From Chryseobacterium hagamense (GTDB lineage Bacteria; Bacteroidota; Bacteroidia; Flavobacteriales; Weeksellaceae), in NCBI RefSeq assembly GCF_007991455.1, contig NZ_BJYJ01000005.1, positions 170,362 to 234,361 on the forward strand: a DNA stretch of 64,000 bases, read 5' to 3'. Below the pieces are notes generated by a model. It had not been told where the DNA came from. It did not search any database and saw only the letters and a list, made by a program, of their open reading frames with translations. Of this stretch, positions 1-7,425 are shown piece by piece. How positions within the stretch are numbered: the first letter of the stretch is position 1; every line of letters starts with the position of its first letter. Position numbers and translations under genes: made by a program.

Positions 1-305
1 CCTAATTCTTTTTCCACACCAAGCTCTACCGGAAGTCCGTGGGTATCCCAACCCGCTTTACGGAAAACCTGCTTTCCGTTCTGGGTCTGGTAACGACAGA
101 AAATATCCTTTAGTGCCCTGGCCATTACGTGGTGAATTCCGGGCATACCGTTTGCCGAAGGCGGACCTTCATAAAAAACAAACTCAGGCTGCCCCTCACG
201 GATCTCAACACTTTTACTGAAGGTTTTATTCTGCTTCCAGAATTCCGAGATGTTCTCGGCGACGTCAATAAGGTTGAGGTTTTTGTATTCTTTAAACTGG
301 CTCAT
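1..305 (-). CDS. ileS: Isoleucyl-tRNA synthetase, N-terminal part (gene runs off the window)
   Basis: Charges tRNA-Ile in the cytoplasm. Only the first ~101 residues are present; the gene continues past base 1. The translation from the ATG at 305 opens [18 protein letters not shown] and contains [20 protein letters not shown], which holds the class I HIGH-type signature (GIHH), then [20 protein letters not shown], the block typical of IleRS. Family assignment is firm from these blocks. The gene faces away from the toxin cassette's 3' end across about 250 bases. Confidence 0.95.
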   Translation of the reverse strand, partial: MSQFKEYKNLNLIDVAENISEFWKQNKTFSKSVEIREGQPEFVFYEGPPSANGMPGIHHVMARALKDIFCRYQTQNGKQVFRKAGWDTHGLPVELGVEKEL

Positions 306-554
306 TGTATCAGATCAATATCGTTGATTAATTAAGTTGGCAAATTTACTAAAATTTACCGGTTTATAATATATGTTTTATTTTGATCGTTCCCATGAAA
401 ATGTTCTGTTTCAGAAAAATAAAGTGAAAGGTGAATGGTCAATGTGGAATAGTGGACGGGTGAATTTTATGGAAATTAAATTTATTCAGAGGCTTAATAG
501 GTATTAAAGCTTACCTCTTTTAAGAATGACACCTGTCAAAAGAAGGCTTTTTTG
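306..554. other. Intergenic stretch with GAATGG-type short repeats
   Basis: No gene is visible between ileS and the immunity gene. It is AT-rich and carries a run of degenerate units around 425-475 (gtgaaaggtgaatggtcaat, then gaatagtgg and gggtgaat). The same style of unit recurs at 15756-15780 and 16100-16200. The ileS promoter should lie just upstream of 305 on the minus strand, but I could not find a convincing TAnnTTTG box. Confidence 0.4.
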
Positions 555-878
555 TTATTGGAAATCGCTGAGTCTTGACATATCCGGCCATCTGCCTGCT
601 TCGTATTCCTTAATATAATAGTCTAAGTCTTGTGAAGAACCGAATATTATAATTTTACCAGTTTTATTTTCAACCAGGAATGGAGTGTTTCCAATTAATG
701 TTTTATCATTGTAATCTCTTGTCTGATTGAATTTTTTTGTATTGTATCTGAATATTATTCCGTATGGTTTCTTAATTTCGGCATTATCCAAGATGACAAG
801 ATCATATCCACTTTTTTCACTCTGGTTTTTCACATGATTTTTCGCAATTTCTATTACTTCTTGTTCTTTTAACATCAT
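555..878 (-). CDS. Imm35/YrhB-type immunity protein, copy 2
   Basis: Small cytosolic protein of 107 residues. The pattern is that of the YrhB/Imm35 family: an N-terminal helix, KKPYGIIFRYNTKKF, GNTPFLVENKTGKIIIFGS and a final DYYIKEYEAG. Imm35 proteins are known as immunity partners of polymorphic toxins, often with papain-fold or other peptidase-like toxin domains. It follows a paralogue (915-1223) by 36 bases, and both follow the toxin gene on the same strand, so co-transcription is expected. Identity with the paralogue is partial (shared KPYG, PFLV, Y.I..YE positions), so the pair is an old duplication or was gathered from different sources. Specific binding to the upstream toxin is inference. 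Confidence 0.72.
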   Translation of the reverse strand: MMLKEQEVIEIAKNHVKNQSEKSGYDLVILDNAEIKKPYGIIFRYNTKKFNQTRDYNDKTLIGNTPFLVENKTGKIIIFGSSQDLDYYIKEYEAGRWPDMSRLSDFQ

Positions 879-914
879 GATTTTTAATTTAATATAAGAG
901 TAAATCTATTAATT

Positions 915-1223
915 TTAATTAGGATCCCAAATACCATATGATGCGGGCTTCCAGGTACCATCCTCATATCCTCTAATATAGTAATCAACATCCATAGCGG
1001 TACCAAATGGAATAACAATACCGGTGTCATTTTTCACCAGAAAAGGTCCATTTCCTGCCAATCGATGTTTCTTGTAATCTTTAGCTCCATAAAAATAAAT
1101 TCTTCCATAAGGTTTATCAATTATAATATCTTTAGGAATAATTAATTCTACATTTATATTTTCAGATATCATTTTTACATATCTTTCCGCGATTTTATCT
1201 ATTTTTTCATTGCTTAGCATCAT
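915..1223 (-). CDS. Imm35/YrhB-type immunity protein, copy 1
   Basis: 102 residues with the same architecture as its neighbour: a helix (MLSNEKIDKIAERYVKMISE), DKPYGRIYFYGAKDY, GNGPFLVKNDTGIVIPFGT and DVDYYIRGYEDG. Its start codon lies one base after the toxin stop, so translation is probably coupled to the toxin. This is the usual arrangement of an immunity gene that must be made together with its toxin. The start is one of two adjacent ATG codons (1223 or 1220). The family is recognised with fair certainty; that it neutralises the 877-residue protein is inferred from position. Confidence 0.75.
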   Translation of the reverse strand: MMLSNEKIDKIAERYVKMISENINVELIIPKDIIIDKPYGRIYFYGAKDYKKHRLAGNGPFLVKNDTGIVIPFGTAMDVDYYIRGYEDGTWKPASYGIWDPN

Positions 1224-1224
1224 C

Positions 1225-3858
1225 TTATTTTACTTTAATATATTCAAAATATTTATAGTCTCTTGTTCTGGCTAATATTCCAAACTGTCCATCGGGCAGA
1301 ATCAGCCTGTTATTCTTTTTAACAATATTAAAAACATGACCTTTAATAGTTGTGGAAATATTTTTGTAGGCAAAAATAATCCCAATTTCTCCTTCTTTCA
1401 TTCCTTTCTCTGCCTTAAGATCTTCCAAAGTTGTTGGTTTAAATTTATCATTATAAATTTGTTCTAATAAATCAACTTCTTGTCCTTCAGAAGGTAGTGC
1501 AGTCTTTAATTCACCTGTCGTTAGATATTCTATTAAATTTTTAACAACGTTTACACAGTTGGTATTAGAAATCATAACGACTTCTCCATTTACTACATGA
1601 TGATTAAAATATGGTAGTACTTCATAGATATAATCCAGTGCATTTTCACTAGAAATTTTATTTTCAACTATAGCTTCTTGAAGAGCTTTCCATCCTGCTT
1701 CAAACTCTTCAGCTTTCATACTGAAGTTAGGAGGAAGATTTTCCGCCATTCCTGCAAGACGGCTCATCTCTTGATCAAGCTTTGTAATATTACCGCCAGC
1801 CTTCCTGTAAAGATAATCTAGGAATTTCCCCGTTCTTCCGGCGGAATCTGCTTGAAAGAACTTTTTCCCTTTATAAAGTACTGCTACCTCTTTCTTTGCA
1901 TTTTCTATAAAAAGCACTTTCAGCTTCTCAAAATCAGTAGCGTGCGTGGTAAAGCTTTTTATACCATCCTTTGAAAGAACCCTTAATCCGTTTTTAGAAT
2001 AATTCCTTAACGGAAACGAATATAATGCATTTTTAATTAATTTTTGTAAACTTTCCTGTTGACGCGGATACCTGGATGTATACAGGACTTCTACCGTGAC
2101 GTCCAAGGCTTTTTCTGCCTTTGGTAACATGCTTGCCATGGCACCTGCTGTGCCCTGGACCATATAAATGTCATCCCATAATTCCAGAAGTTTTTTCCCT
2201 TTAGTGGTGAATTTAAGCTCATCTCTGAGCCGGGTCTCTATATAAAAGTCTGAAAGGGTCATTCCGATATCTGCATAAGCCGCATATAAAGGCAATCCCG
2301 AAACTCCGGATTCAATGGTTGCAAGGCTGGCGGAGATCACCATGAGATCCGCGGCGACGCGAAGACATCTTAATGCATCTTCAGCAGCTTTTGTCTGAGC
2401 GATATGATAAAGAAACAAAGCCGGAACCTCAGTGTCGGTTTCATGAGTCTGAACCTTACCTGTCCGAAGTTTTTCCTGTTCATACACTTTGAGGTGCAGC
2501 ATATCCAGTGGCCTGAATTCTCCGTTTTCAATTTCGTTTTCAGCTTCAATTTTCTCTGTTTTCAGATTAAACACTTTTACCGTATTGATCAGGGTTACGA
2601 TATTGTCAGGATCTCCTTCCATAAAATATCCTGTAAGATCACAATGTCTTTCTATCGTATCAGAATCCCTGCTGACGCCCAGTGCGAAAAGAGAACCTCT
2701 TTGTAAAGGTTGGTGGGCATCATCCGTTGCATGCTGAGCCTGCATGAAAGCGGTTACATAGATGACAAAAAGTTCCCTGTTTTCAAACAACTGACCATGG
2801 GCAGCCTGATTCGTATCTGAAATAATGCCTTTTCCCATGTATACGCTTTCTCCATCCAGAGAATGATAAATATGCAGAATGAGCTTAGGGTCGTTTTTAA
2901 TCTTTCGGTAAACAAATTCTCCGGATATTGCCGTAAGGATACGGATCGCATAACGGCTCTTGTCTCTGAACGGCTCTGCTGCCAGAGCAGCAGCTTTCCC
3001 TATTGAATCTACATCGCGGATTAGCTGGGAATCAAAATTCAAAAACTGTAAAAAATGATCCCATAACAGCTCGTCTGAAAGCTTCTTTGCTTTTCCTTTA
3101 TAATCCACCCCGGTCAGGGCAAAATTTGGAAGCTGATTATAGAAGAACATCAGGTCATCAATAGAAGTAAGACCGTTTCCTGCCTCTTCAAAATGAGTTA
3201 TAAGCGCAACCTGCGCCTCCTGTCGATGGTACGGAAAAAGGTAAGTAATAGCAGCCATGTAGTCTTCGGCATCACTCAGCCTGATCTGTATGGCATCAGG
3301 AGATTCTGAAGAATAATGGGCAGTGGCTTCCGTCTCATTTATTACGGTTTTTGTGGCTTCCCGGTGGTAATTACGATAAGGGATATTGATCGTACATTCT
3401 ATTTTTCGCTCCCGGATTCCAATCGCCGTATGATGGGTATATTTTCGGGGGTCAATATATCCCGGGCTTATATTCACCCAGACCTTTTTATCAAGGCGTT
3501 CCAGAAATGAGTTTTGAAATTGTTTTTCATCCAATTCAGGCTCTTGGATCATTAATTTCTCAATCATTTTAGCCTTTACTCTTACATTATCGATCTTTGC
3601 CGGAGGTATGTCTTTCAGATTTACTTTTTCTACTTCCTGAGAATAATTGATAAAGTTTTTCTCTGCATCAAACAGGTAGGTATTAAAATCGGTTGACGAA
3701 GCAAGTAATGAGAAAATCTTCCTTTCATCCACCCAAAGGTTGGTAAAAAAGGGTTCTATGGAATTGGTGGCAACTTTTTCTCCTCTCATATCGGCCCATA
3801 TCTCCCGGGCGATCTTATCAAAATCGTCCATTCCTTTTAAAGTGTTTTTAAAATTCAT
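1225..3858 (-). CDS. Polymorphic toxin with C-terminal papain-fold (Tox-PL-like) domain
   Basis: 877 residues. The last ~120 residues look like a papain-fold toxin domain of the Tox-PL/deamidase type: a catalytic-type Cys at about 768 (SNTNCVNVVKNLIEY), a His at about 841 (GHVFNIVKKNNR) and Asp856/Gln858 (LILPDGQFG). The first ~750 residues have no signal peptide and no delivery domain I recognise (no VgrG, PAAR, Rhs or LXG). A hydrophobic helical stretch near 510-560 (AADLMVISASLATIESG, then AAYADIGMTL) could be a membrane or chaperone-binding segment. Two Imm35 genes follow directly, which supports a toxin role. Known family chemistry is Cys-protease or glutamine deamidase activity; target and export route (T6SS-iii or a contractile injection system would fit Bacteroidetes) are unknown. 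Confidence 0.7.
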   Translation of the reverse strand: MNFKNTLKGMDDFDKIAREIWADMRGEKVATNSIEPFFTNLWVDERKIFSLLASSTDFNTYLFDAEKNFINYSQEVEKVNLKDIPPAKIDNVRVKAKMIEKLMIQEPELDEKQFQNSFLERLDKKVWVNISPGYIDPRKYTHHTAIGIRERKIECTINIPYRNYHREATKTVINETEATAHYSSESPDAIQIRLSDAEDYMAAITYLFPYHRQEAQVALITHFEEAGNGLTSIDDLMFFYNQLPNFALTGVDYKGKAKKLSDELLWDHFLQFLNFDSQLIRDVDSIGKAAALAAEPFRDKSRYAIRILTAISGEFVYRKIKNDPKLILHIYHSLDGESVYMGKGIISDTNQAAHGQLFENRELFVIYVTAFMQAQHATDDAHQPLQRGSLFALGVSRDSDTIERHCDLTGYFMEGDPDNIVTLINTVKVFNLKTEKIEAENEIENGEFRPLDMLHLKVYEQEKLRTGKVQTHETDTEVPALFLYHIAQTKAAEDALRCLRVAADLMVISASLATIESGVSGLPLYAAYADIGMTLSDFYIETRLRDELKFTTKGKKLLELWDDIYMVQGTAGAMASMLPKAEKALDVTVEVLYTSRYPRQQESLQKLIKNALYSFPLRNYSKNGLRVLSKDGIKSFTTHATDFEKLKVLFIENAKKEVAVLYKGKKFFQADSAGRTGKFLDYLYRKAGGNITKLDQEMSRLAGMAENLPPNFSMKAEEFEAGWKALQEAIVENKISSENALDYIYEVLPYFNHHVVNGEVVMISNTNCVNVVKNLIEYLTTGELKTALPSEGQEVDLLEQIYNDKFKPTTLEDLKAEKGMKEGEIGIIFAYKNISTTIKGHVFNIVKKNNRLILPDGQFGILARTRDYKYFEYIKVK

Positions 3859-4061
3859 ATTCAGGTTTTTTCATGATTAATATTGTATTTTGGTTTATAC
3901 TATGTTTTAGATAAATAGAGATTGATCTTATGGCATCATCTCAACCTCTCTGATGCAAAGATCAATGCCGGTAGCGACAAAACTTGACGTCTAAAAAATA
4001 ATTTTTGAAATTTTTAAAAAAACATTTTCTGCAAGCTGCCGGGCTTTATTTTTAGGGTTCA

Positions 4062-4095
4062 TTGCTCGATAGTCTTTTAATTTTAAATAAATTTG
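4062..4095 (+). promoter_or_regulatory. Flavobacterial promoter for the ligase gene
   Basis: A -33-like TTG at 4062-4064 is followed after 23 bases by TAAATTTG at 4088-4095, matching the Bacteroidetes form TTG-N17-23-TAnnTTTG. Predicted transcription start is near 4101, leaving a short leader before the TTG start at 4117. The gene's translation start would otherwise have been moved downstream. Confidence 0.5.
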
Positions 4096-4116
4096 TCCTC
4101 TAAAAAATAAGAAGCC

Positions 4117-5412
4117 TTGGAATTTCATCCATCCATCGAAAAAGCATCCGTCCAGGAGATACAAAAAGTGCAGGAGCAGAAACTTCAGGAACTGCTGGCG
4201 TATCTTGACATGCATTCGCCTTTTTATCAAAGGGTATTCAGGGAAAACAATATTCAGGTTGCCGATATCCGTACGCTGGAAGATCTGCAGAAAATCCCCA
4301 CGACAACGAAAAACGATATCCAGCAGAACAATGACGACTTTTTCTGCATCACCCCGGATAAGATTGTGGACTACAGCACCACTTCCGGGACTTTGGGCGA
4401 TCCGGTAACGTTCGGTTTGTCCGATAATGACCTGGAACGGCTGGCATACAATGAAGCAATTTCCTTCGCCTGTGCGGGAATCCAAAGAGGCGATGTGGTG
4501 CAGATGATTACGACCATCGACAAACGCTTCATGGCCGGGCTGGCTTATTTTTTAGGACTACGGAAAATGGGAGCCAGCGTTATCCGTATGGGGCCGGGGA
4601 TTCCGGAACTGCAGTGGGATTCTATCTTCCGGTACAAACCAAAATATCTGATTACCGTTCCTTCTTTCCTGCTGAAAATGATCGATTATGCCGAAAAGCA
4701 CGGAATCGATTATCAGAATTCCAGCGTGTATGGAGCGGTTTGTATAGGAGAGAGCATCAAAAATCAGGATTTTACGGATAATATTTTATCGAAGAAGATT
4801 AAAGAGAAATGGAATATCAGGCTTTTCTCTACCTATGCTTCCACCGAAATGAGTACCGCTTTTACGGAGTGTGATCAGCAGATCGGCGGACATCATCACC
4901 CGGAATTGATTATTACCGAAATCCTGAATGATGATGGAAACCCGGTAAAAGAAGGAGAGAGCGGAGAGCTGACCATTACTACTTTAGGAGTTGAAGCCCT
5001 GCCTCTATTACGGTTTAAGACCGGCGATATCGTAAAGGCACATTACGAGCCGTGCCCATGCGGAAGAAATACGATGCGGCTGGGACCGGTGCTCGGAAGG
5101 AAACAGCAGATGATCAAATACAAAGGAACCACGCTCTATCCGCCGGCAATGAATGATATCCTGAATGATTTCAGCAATATCCTGTGTTACCAGATCGTGA
5201 TCCAGTCGAATGAAATAGGGTTGGATGAAATCATCATCAGGATCAGTACCGACAGCGATTCCGAAACGTTTGTGAATGAAGTGCGGGACCATTTCAGGGC
5301 CAAATTACGGGTAAGCCCGAAAATTGAAATCCTGGATTTCGAAGTATTGTCCAAAACCGTGTTCCATCCGAATAGCAGGAAGCCGATTACCTTTACCGAT
5401 CTAAGAAACTAA
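4117..5412 (+). CDS. PaaK-like AMP-dependent acyl ligase (flexirubin cluster)
   Basis: Adenylate-forming enzyme of the phenylacetate-CoA ligase family, 431 residues. Visible are the AMP-binding loop YSTTSGTLGDP (86-96), STYASTEMST, the RFKTGDIVK hinge region and the C-terminal CPCGR plus GRKQQMIKYKG of PaaK proteins. It is the first gene of the flexirubin plus-strand arm and most likely activates 4-coumarate, made by the tyrosine ammonia-lyase, for loading on CoA or directly on an ACP. The start is a TTG at 4117: it preserves the HPSIEKASVQEIQKVQEQKL block typical of the family, and the promoter lies just upstream. The first ATG (4210) would remove that block. Confidence 0.82.
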   Translation: MEFHPSIEKASVQEIQKVQEQKLQELLAYLDMHSPFYQRVFRENNIQVADIRTLEDLQKIPTTTKNDIQQNNDDFFCITPDKIVDYSTTSGTLGDPVTFGLSDNDLERLAYNEAISFACAGIQRGDVVQMITTIDKRFMAGLAYFLGLRKMGASVIRMGPGIPELQWDSIFRYKPKYLITVPSFLLKMIDYAEKHGIDYQNSSVYGAVCIGESIKNQDFTDNILSKKIKEKWNIRLFSTYASTEMSTAFTECDQQIGGHHHPELIITEILNDDGNPVKEGESGELTITTLGVEALPLLRFKTGDIVKAHYEPCPCGRNTMRLGPVLGRKQQMIKYKGTTLYPPAMNDILNDFSNILCYQIVIQSNEIGLDEIIIRISTDSDSETFVNEVRDHFRAKLRVSPKIEILDFEVLSKTVFHPNSRKPITFTDLRN

Positions 5413-5436
5413 AAACAATACATCAATTAATAACTC

Positions 5437-6036
5437 ATGAAAAAATTAGCATTCGCCTTTTTTGTTTTCTTAATGGGCATGGTCTGTGCGCAAAAGATGA
5501 AAGTAACTTCCGGGAATTTCGATTTCTTAAAAGGACAGACCGAGCTGAACCTCCAGATGGATTACAGCCACATGACCTTTTATAAAGAAAATATGGATGA
5601 AACGGCCTATCTTGCCAAACAGGAAAATGATATCCGGAAAGCCGGAAAAAGCCCGGATGAATTCGAAAAGTGGAAAAAAGACTGGGAATATTCCAAGACC
5701 ACTCAGTTTGTCGATAAATTTCTGGCATCGATGAATAAAAACACGGATATTAAAACATCAGTAAACAATTAATCAGCAAAGTATACCCTGATCGTGGAAA
5801 CGGTATGGATTTATCCGGGTTGGTTCGCAGTCGTCATGAACCAGCCGTCGAAGCTGAGTACGCTTCTGAAATTTGTTGAAACCGCAGACCCTTCCCATGT
5901 CTTACTGGAAATTGACAGCAAAAATGCGCCCGGCGATAATTTTGTAGGATTGCCGAATAACAACGACCGGATTTCGGAAGGATATGCCAAAACAGCAAAG
6001 ACATTGGCCCATATGATCGAAAAGAAGATCAGGTAG
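5437..6036 (+). pseudogene. Secreted protein of the flexirubin cluster, interrupted by an in-frame TAA
   Basis: One reading frame runs from the ATG at 5437 to the TAG at 6034-6036, broken only by TAA at 5770-5772. The first part (111 residues) has a signal peptide (MKKLAFAFFVFLMGMVCAQK) and FDFLKGQTELNLQMDYSHMTF. The second part (SAKYTLIVETVWIYPGWFAV, then VVMNQPSKLSTLLKFVE and GYAKTAKTLAHMIEKKI) reads on without frame change and looks like the natural C-terminal half. No ATG precedes the second half; the only possible restart is a GTG at 5794. The intact protein would be ~199 residues, exported, function unknown. A nonsense mutation or sequencing error is the simplest reading; stop readthrough is less likely. 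Confidence 0.75.
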
Positions 6037-6047
6037 AAAAATCAGAT

Positions 6048-6084
6048 AAAAAAATACGCTTCCGGTGATGGAAGCGTATTTTTT
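6048..6084. terminator. Bidirectional intrinsic terminator between convergent genes
   Basis: Near-perfect hairpin aaaaaatacgcttcc / ggaagcgtatttttt with loop ggtgat, flanked by A-run on the left and T-run on the right. It therefore works on both strands: for the plus-strand gene ending at 6036 and for the minus-strand flavoprotein gene whose stop codon begins at 6083, inside the right arm. Confidence 0.85.
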
Positions 6085-7327
6085 ATGCCTGTTGCTTTTC
6101 CGTTTTTATAAACTCGGCCAAATTTTTTATCGCCGTATTATGTATTCTTACGAAAGTATTCTTTTTGTTCCAGACGTAGCCGGCCAGCACGGCGCAGATT
6201 TTCCTCTTCACATCCGGGTTTTCCGGCTGGTGGAAAAACAGCTCCTGGAGATTTCCGGTATACCACTCCTTTACATAAGTCGTGAAAACATTTACACCGT
6301 ACAAAATATAATCCGAATATTCTTTCTGCCAGTCGATGGTTTCACCGTTCAGCTGGCGTAAGGCTAATTTGGCGGCCAGCATCCCGGATTCCGTGGCAAA
6401 AGCCATCCCCGAAGAGAAAACGGGATCCAGAAATTCGGAAGCATTACCTGTCAGGGCAAACCCGTCGCCGAATAATGTTTTTACCGAGCAGGAATAATCT
6501 TTCAGATGCTTCGGCTCAAAAAGGAATTCCACATCCCCAAAGCGCTTTACGTAATAATCCGACAAAGAAATGGCTTTTCTTAAAGCTTCCGCCGCATCGC
6601 CGTTTTCGGATAATCTGTCGATATATTCGGTAGGTCCGACAATGCCGACACTGGTATTTCCGTTGGAGAAAGGGATTACCCAAAGCCACACTTCGGTTTC
6701 GATGATATCAAATGAAATCAGGGTTCCTTCAGTGCCCTCTTCCCGGTTGATATCCTTTACATGAGAGAAGATCGCAGAGTGGGGCGATAGCTTCGACGGC
6801 TTTTCAAGATCCAGCAGCCTGGGCAGTACCCTTCCGTAGCCGCTGGAATCAATAACGAATTTAGCATGAATTTCTTTTGTTTCGCCGTCTTTCGTTTTTA
6901 CAGTCGTTACAGAATCTGTTCCGTTGAATTCAATACCGGTGACTTCGGTTTCAAATTCCAGGTCAACGCCCTTGTTGATCACTTCCTGAGCCAGAACATT
7001 ATCAAAATCCGCTCTCGGAACCTGCCAGGTCCAGTCCCAGCCTTCCCCGAATTTATTGCTGAAATCAAAAATGCACACTTCGTTGCCTCTTAAAAAACGG
7101 GCGCCCAGTTTTTTCTCGAAGCCCATTTTATCCAGGGCCGGGAACAGGCCGGCTTCATCAAAATGGTCCATTACCCGCGGAATAAGGCTTTCCCCGACCA
7201 CCAGTCTGGGAAACTTCGTTTTTTCAACAACTTTTACGCTGACGTTGTTCTTCTTTAAGTATGAAGAAGATACGCACCCGGAAGGCCCGGCGCCGATTAC
7301 AAGAACGTCAACAAATTCTTTGCTCAT
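6083..7327 (-). CDS. FAD-dependent halogenase/hydroxylase-like oxidoreductase
   Basis: 414 residues of the flavin-dependent halogenase / geranylgeranyl-reductase-like superfamily. FAD-binding GAGPSG is at 12-17, GESLIP at 45-50, EKKLGARF around 71-79 (where phenolic halogenases carry the active Lys), the WTWQVPRADFD block at 99-109 (compare the WxWxIP / QVxRxxFD signature) and the second FAD motif with GNASEFLDPVFSSG. It is the only minus-strand gene in the first arm. Flexirubins carry chloro, hydroxy or methyl substituents on the aryl ring, so aryl-ring halogenation or hydroxylation is the likely job. Which of the two cannot be told by reading. Confidence 0.75.
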   Translation of the reverse strand: MSKEFVDVLVIGAGPSGCVSSSYLKKNNVSVKVVEKTKFPRLVVGESLIPRVMDHFDEAGLFPALDKMGFEKKLGARFLRGNEVCIFDFSNKFGEGWDWTWQVPRADFDNVLAQEVINKGVDLEFETEVTGIEFNGTDSVTTVKTKDGETKEIHAKFVIDSSGYGRVLPRLLDLEKPSKLSPHSAIFSHVKDINREEGTEGTLISFDIIETEVWLWVIPFSNGNTSVGIVGPTEYIDRLSENGDAAEALRKAISLSDYYVKRFGDVEFLFEPKHLKDYSCSVKTLFGDGFALTGNASEFLDPVFSSGMAFATESGMLAAKLALRQLNGETIDWQKEYSDYILYGVNVFTTYVKEWYTGNLQELFFHQPENPDVKRKICAVLAGYVWNKKNTFVRIHNTAIKNLAEFIKTEKQQA

Positions 7328-7355
7328 CTTGATTTTTTATTTTAATAATAACTTC

Positions 7356-7363
7356 TATCTTTG
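7356..7363 (+). promoter_or_regulatory. -7 box upstream of tyrosine ammonia-lyase
   Basis: TATCTTTG matches TAnnTTTG, 62 bases before the TAL start, in the divergent gap between the flavoprotein gene and TAL. A TTG lies at 7329-7331, 24 bases upstream, slightly beyond the usual spacing. This would start transcription of the TAL-FabG-KS-ACP block. Confidence 0.4.
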
Positions 7364-7425
7364 CCGCAAAATTAATGACAATTAATTAATAATTACAAAA
7401 TTATCTTCTTATTACTTTTTAATTA

